From Auricularia sp. M13 (Eukaryota; Basidiomycota; Agaricomycetes; Auriculariales; Auriculariaceae), in the NCBI GenBank assembly GCA_037042915.1, contig CM073194.1, positions 4,464,001-4,528,000 on the forward strand: a stretch of 64,000 bases of DNA, given 5' to 3'. This document shows, one piece after another, positions 58,685 through 64,000 of this stretch. The notes under the pieces were generated by a model. The model saw only the letters and a program-made list of their open reading frames with translations, made no database searches and had not been told where the DNA came from. How positions within the stretch are numbered: the stretch's first letter is position 1; every line of letters begins with the position of its first letter. Position numbers and translations under genes: made by a program.

Positions 58685-59909
58685 TTAGGCCGGAAGCGCG
58701 CTGAATGTCGCAAAATCAACATGTTCTCTCTTCCCTTCCCCATTCAAGGATACGGGATGCGACCTTAAGGCCACCAGTAAGGCCCTGCACGTCCAGCATG
58801 AGTTGTCGTGCGGGGATCGAGCTCGACTTTGAAAACTTACGCTGCGACGACGACCTGCTGCACCCAGTATGGGATGGATGCGTAGTAGGGAACGGACGCC
58901 GCGACGTTGTCGACGATGTACTGCGCAAACACCATCGCTATAAGGGCGAGGACGGCCTGCAGGACGAGCATAGGCACGACGGTGGAAAAAATGGCGTCTG
59001 CGATCTGCGCGCGGATTCAGTATACTCGAAAGAGCGGAGGCGTTGGTTCTCACAGCGATGTTGAGACCGTACTGGCGCGCCCATTTCCTCGAGAAGAATG
59101 CGCCGAAGGCGGCGTTGATCGTCTCGAGGATGATCATGTACTGGAAGCCGTAGGACCACATGGCGTTCCCCAGGCTTGCAGTGCTGGGAGGGCGTCAGTG
59201 CGAATATTCAGTTGGACGGGTGCAGTGCATGCACTCACATGAAGGCAACGTTGTTTCCGCTGGTGATATAAACGAGGTCAGGGATGTCTCACGATGAGAG
59301 CAGGCACGCACTCGCAGGGAGACTCCCAGCAAATCCTAGGGCCGGTCGCGCCGGCTGCTGTGCTGATCATAGTGGCGACACCCGCGCCGAGAAGCAGTAT
59401 GTCGAATGCGAGGAGAACCCATCGTCCGTGGTTATGACGCCTGAAGTATGAAGATTCAACGCTCGGAGCTGTCAACGGGAAACTCGAAACATTACGAACT
59501 TGAACATTCTCGGCGCGGTGATCTCCCAGAACGCAGCTCTGCAGGCGCCGAGAATGGCGAGCTCAAACGCGCTCGGAAGCAGCACGCCGAGCGTAAAGTA
59601 CGCGTCGAAGCGCCGCGAGCTGTCCGACAAGAACTCGTGGTGGAGGAACCAGGCATCGATCGCAATGAAGGCGGCGTGTTGAGCGAGCAAAAGCAGGACG
59701 GCCAGTGCGAGCAGGTACCATGCGTATCGTGCGTGGCCGGCGTTGTGCGGCCGTAGGGCAAAGAAAGCGAGCAAGCAGATGGGTACAAGCAGAATGCTCT
59801 ACAAAACATGATGTTCACGATGCCATTTCGCCGAGTCTAGCGCAATAATGGGACGTACGCTCACTACTATGCTGGCGATAGTTGCACCACGAGCACCGTG
59901 ACGAGCCAT
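58685..59909 (-). CDS. Unknown multi-TM (about seven-helix) protein
   Basis: Minus-strand gene from ATG 59909: MARHGARGATIASIVVS joins SILLVPICLLAFFAL across an intron. Then come WYLLALAVLLLLAQHAAFIAI, GVLLPSAFELAILGA, WVLLAFDILLLGAGVATMIST, a Cys-containing loop (GPRICWESPCE), WSYGFQYMIILETINAAFGAFF and IFSTVVPMLVLQAVLALIAMVFAQYIV. It ends LNGEGKREHVDFATFSALPA at 58685, reached through a GTAAGT donor after VVVA. About seven helices and five or six introns are present. This is an orphan membrane protein; a receptor-like role is possible but the sequence gives no motif for it. Divergent from PWP2. Confidence 0.75.
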
Positions 59910-60754
59910 TGCGAGGAAGAGGCGGCCGTAAAACACAGACCAGGACTTGCCTTATATAGGTTTTGTTTGTCGCATCATCGCACTGCATCCGAAGTTTGCG
60001 CAGCAGGGCCAGATCGAGTAGGGATTCCAAGGGAATTGGCCGCAACAGGACATCACGTGTTTCGAACGTCGCGGTCAACTCTCCGACATCCGATGTCAGT
60101 GGTCTCAGAGACTAGCCGCTTGAGGATCGGCAGATTCTTTACACACGAGTTGATTCCGAACAAATTTCCATATATTATGGCTCCATAGGCAATGGACTTG
60201 AACTTCCCAGCCTTCAATCGAGCCCAGCATGCTTGCAGGTACACTCATACCGTAATCTGACAGCCTCGCGCTGCCGGAATGTCCATACTTAGGATATAAT
60301 GGGCGCAGATCTCAGTGCAGCAGCACAGATCATCACCTCACAGAGCTGCGGCCTTCGACAGAGCTGCGGCCGCAGGCCGCAGCACCGCACTGTTCTTTTC
60401 CAAGAGGAGTCCAAAGAGAATGCAATCTCAATCACGGGTAAGTAGAATGTAACCGGGATTACTGGAAATGACTTGCATCGCCATCTGAGCGACATATGAC
60501 AGGTATCGCCACACGGGAATCAATGACCGTTGGGCGTCGATCACACTTTAAGCCGAGGCTTATGACCGTTTTATATCCGATTCCCGCAAGCGCAGCATTA
60601 TTTTGTGCGGCAGCCAATATTACTCTTCAAGGATACCTAATACCATAACCTTTTTACAGAGAAAGCAAACTAGTCAATGAATATTGACTGGATGCGTTGA
60701 GCTTCACGCCGTCGGGACTTTGCGGGCGCTTATTCTCTCTCCTACCTCCATGAC
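59910..60754. other. Divergent intergenic region before PWP2
   Basis: No gene. A small duplication AGAGCTGCGGCC occurs twice at about 60342-60372. Confidence 0.6.
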
Positions 60755-63715
60755 ATGAAGACGAACTTCCAGGTCAGCCGCAAACCGTTGCACACACCTC
60801 CAGCTCACACTGGACTTGAATCTAGTTTTCAAACTTGTGCGGCACGGTCTACCAACAGGGCAACGTTCTCTTCACCAGCGATGGCAACTCTGTCCTCAGC
60901 CCCGTTGGCAATCGAGTGACTTGCTTTGACCTCGTAAAGTAAGGGTCAGAAGTAGTCCTGGCTCTCTTGCTCACTGTGTGGTTTTAATAGCAACTCATCG
61001 TACACGCTTCCCATCGAGAACCGCAAAAATATTGCGGTCCTCGCGTTGAGCCCGGATTCCAATATCCTTGTCACGGTTGACGAAGGTATGCGGTTTCATA
61101 TCGCTAGAACCATTGCTCACATTCAAATTACAGACGGACGCGCCCTGCTCATCAATTTTCGACGACGCGTTGTGCTGCACCATTTCAACTTCAAGAAGCC
61201 TGTCAAAGCTCTGCAGTTTTCCCCAGATGGCAAGTAAGCACTCTATATTTCGCCTACACTCTGCGTCAACTGACGGCCATATCTATTCAGGTACATTGCA
61301 GTCACGCACGACACGCACATCCAAGTGTGGCGGACGCCCAACCATATGATTCGCGAATTCGCGCCATTCGAGCTGCACAGAACGTATACGGGCCACCATG
61401 ACGAGGTCATCAGCATTCAATGGTCCAACGACTCGACGTGAGTCCAGCTTGCGGATGTTCGTCTTTATGTTGAATCCATCCAGATGCTTCATCACAACTT
61501 CGCGCGACATGACAGCGCGGTTGTTCACCCTCAATCCGCTAGAGGGCTTCCGTCCCAAGACGTTTGCCGGCCATAAAGATATCGTGTTGCATGCATTTTT
61601 CTCTGCAGACTTGAAAACGGTAAGCCCGTCGAGCAGACTGGCAAGCACGCCTCATCCACTTCCAGATCTACACTGTGAGCCGAGACGGCGCCGTATTTAC
61701 CTGGCGCGAGAAGAGCGACGAAGACGAAATGAGCAGCGACGAGGGCTCTATGAAAGTCGACGCGCCCGCGAGCATCGGGATAGCCATTGCCCAGACGCGC
61801 TGGGGCATTGCCGAGCGACACTACTTCAACCAACCCGGCACCAAGGTCGTCTGCAGCGCTTTCCATGCGCCGTCCAACCTTCTCGTAGTGGGATTCAGCA
61901 CCGGCGTATTCGGCCTGTGGGAAATGCCAGGCTTCACGAACCTGCACACGCTGAGCATCTCGCAAGAGAAGATCACGTCGGTCGCCATCAACCGTAGCGG
62001 CGAGTGGCTTGCATTCGGCGCGCAGAAGTTGGGCCAGCTGCTCGTGTGGGAGTGGCAGTCGGAGTCGTACGTGCTCAAGCAGCAGGGCCACTACTTCGAC
62101 ATGAACACGCTGGCCTACGCGCCGGACGGGCAGAGCATCGCGACGGGCGGCGACGATGGGAAAGTCAAGGTGTGGAACACCAACTCCGGCTTCTGCTTCG
62201 TCACCTTCGCGGAGCACACGGCGGCCGTGTCGTGTGTCGAGTTCGCGAAGCACGGCCAGGTGCTCTTCACGGCGTCGCGCGACGGCACGGTGCGCGCGTT
62301 CGACCTGGTGCGCTACCGCAACTTCCGCACCTTCACCTCGCCGTCGCCCGTGCAGTTCACCGCGCTCGCCGTCGACCCGAGCGGCGAGGTCGTCGCGGCG
62401 GGCTCGACGGACAGCTTCGAGATCTTCCTGTGGTCGGTGCAGACGGGCAAGCTGCTCGACGTGCTCGCCGCGCACGAGGGCCCCGTCAGCGCGCTGGCGT
62501 TCTCGCCGACGGGCAACGAGCTCGCGCGCCAGCTGGGACAAGACCGTGCGGATCTGGCACCCGTTCAACCGCACGCGCATCGTCGAGCCGTTCCAGCTCA
62601 CCGCCGACGCGCTCGCGCTCGCGTTCCGCCCGGACGGCAAGGAGCTCGCGTGCTCAACTCTGGACGGCCAGATCTGGTTCTGGGACGTCGCCGAGGGCCG
62701 CCAGACCAACATCATCGAGGGCCGTAAGGACATCTCCGGCGGCCGCAAGGCCGGCGACCGCGTCGCCGCGGCGAACAACTCGAGCACGAAGGCGTTCAAC
62801 AGCATCGCGTACACGGCCGACGGGCGCTGTCTCCTGGGCGGCGGGAACAGCAAGTATGTCGTGCTATACGATGTCCAGGGCGGCGTCATGCTGCAGAAGT
62901 ACCAGGTGTCGCAGAATCTCTCGCTCGACGGCACGCTGGAGTTCCTCGATAGCCGCAGAGAGGGCGACGAGATGGTCGACGACCGCGGCGAGGAGAGCGA
63001 CCTGGAAGACCGCCTCGACACGACGCTGCCTGGCGTAGGCCGCGGAGACTTGTCGAAGCGCAAGTACCGCCGCGAGGCGCGCACCACCTGCGTGCGGTTC
63101 GCGCCAACCGGCCGCGCATGGGCCGCCGCCTCTAGCGAGGGGCTGCTGGTCTACTCTCTGGATGAGAGCGTGGCGTTCGATCCGTTCGACCTCGACATGG
63201 AGCTCACGCCCCAAGCGGTCCTCGCCACGCTCGCGAAGGGCGAGCACCTCAAGGCGCTGGTCATGGCCTTCCGCCTGGGCGAGCGTGCGCTCATCCGGCG
63301 CGCATACGAGGCCGTTCCGCCATCTGAAGTCGCGCTCGTTGCGCGCCAGGTACCGCGCGCTTACCTCCCACAGCTCGTCCGTCTCGTCGGCGAGCACCTG
63401 CAGCGGGGGCCGCACGCGGAGTTTGCGTTGCGCTGGGCAAATGCGACTCTCATCGCCCACGGACGCTATCTGCGCGACCGCGCCAGCGAGTTTGCCAGCG
63501 TTTTCCGTGCGCTACAAAAGGGGCTGTTAGACTTCCAGGCGTCCGTCGCCAAGTTGTGCGTACACGCGTTCGCCCAGTGTTTTTCATGGTTTTGACCACC
63601 TTGCAGATGCGATGAGAACTCGTCCACTCTCGACTTCTTGCTTGACCAGCTGAACTTGAAGATTGCGAGGGACGCCGAGGCCGGCGGCTCCGAGGACAGT
63701 GAGATGGAGGAATGA
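60755..63715 (+). CDS. PWP2: PWP2, WD40 subunit of the U3 snoRNP/SSU processome, frame broken once
   Basis: The first exon MKTNFQ (60755-60772) joins FSNLCGTVYQQGNVLFTSDGN. The N-terminal propeller continues SPVGNRVTCFDL, LHHFNFKKPVKALQFSPDG and RTYTGHHDEVISIQW; the second has YAPDGQSIATGGDDGKVKVW, SCVEFAKHGQVLFTASRDGTVRAFD and SASWDKTVRIW-like ASWDKTVRIW. The C-terminal PWP2 helical domain follows, then an acidic EDSEMEE end after an intron (63556-63606). PWP2 acts in the nucleolus in early 18S rRNA processing. At about 62518-62530 the frame shifts between GNELA and ASWDKT: one or two bases are gained or lost, with no usable intron. A sequencing error or a real lesion are both possible. Confidence 0.93.
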
Positions 63716-64000
63716 CATGCTCCCCATCGCCTTGTGCGTATTGTACAAAAGTAGATCTAGGTTCTGGTAATATCTTTACAGAATTGCATTAGTCTCTGGA
63801 AGACTGCATGCTGCGATACTCCTCGGATCGAACCACGGACTCTAATAGGGAGCAACATTCGATCGAGTCTAGTTTTCTGGATCCGACTTTGGTATCGTGC
63901 ACTCGTAATCCTTTCAAGGTGTGCTGGCCACTTGCGTTTCGCTGCGCTGCATGAATTATCCGCAGTGCAGCTGCACTACTTTTGAACGGCCGTGGACAAC
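63716..64000. other. 3' region of PWP2
   Basis: No gene recognised up to the window edge. Confidence 0.5.

Noticed and set aside
61531-63087. 518-codon minus-strand ORF
   Set aside because: Antisense of the PWP2 coding exons; length arises from high GC and codon bias. No domain, no start context.
63820-63850. GGTTCGATCC on the minus strand, tRNA-like
   Set aside because: T-stem pairs fail and no cloverleaf fits.

Overview
The window is nuclear DNA of a filamentous basidiomycete, most likely an Agaricomycete. Genes are split by many introns of about 50-70 bp with GT..AG ends. Gene families typical of mushroom-forming fungi are present: a thaumatin-like protein, a short-introned Zn2Cys6 regulator, multi-TM orphan proteins, an HNH-nuclease family and a degenerate-looking protein kinase. 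There is no sign of an operon, CRISPR array or bacterial ribosome binding site. I do not name a species.

Layout. 0-6.5 kb: a partial unknown gene, a foldback element, then two convergent genes of a degenerate NUDIX-fold family, the second split by a 470-bp TA-flanked MITE, followed by a hAT-type MITE with a perfect 8-bp target duplication. 6.5-17.4 kb: an Fcy2-type purine-cytosine permease, two low-complexity unknown proteins, a six-exon thaumatin-like protein and an HMG-box transcription factor. 19-24 kb: a multi-TM protein, another TA-flanked MITE and the DEAD-box helicase DHH1. 25-26.5 kb: an HNH-nuclease gene arranged tail-to-tail with a truncated copy of itself. 27-33.7 kb: a 14-exon Zn2Cys6 regulator, a MetX-like acyltransferase/hydrolase and an amino-acid permease, which may act together in uptake and use of one substrate. 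34-37.4 kb: a GT32-type glycosyltransferase and two more NUDIX-like paralogues in tandem. 37.7-39.0 kb: a CACTG-ended DNA transposon with a second inverted copy at 55.7-56.9 kb. 39.4-43.2 kb: a secreted/single-TM sensor-like protein and a kinase-like protein. 46.6-49.0 kb: an intronless 806-residue membrane protein with a long Ala-rich segment. 49.4-50.8 kb: a decayed HNH copy. 51.8-53.4 kb: a small-protein candidate and the ubiquitin-conjugating enzyme UBC4/5. 58.7-63.7 kb: a multi-TM protein and the rRNA-processing factor PWP2, whose reading frame is broken once.

Housekeeping genes (DHH1, UBC4/5, PWP2) are interspersed with accessory families and at least six non-autonomous DNA transposons. 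Exon joins were read by eye from splice sites and family conservation. Where all exons add up to a multiple of three I say so; first exons are the least certain part.
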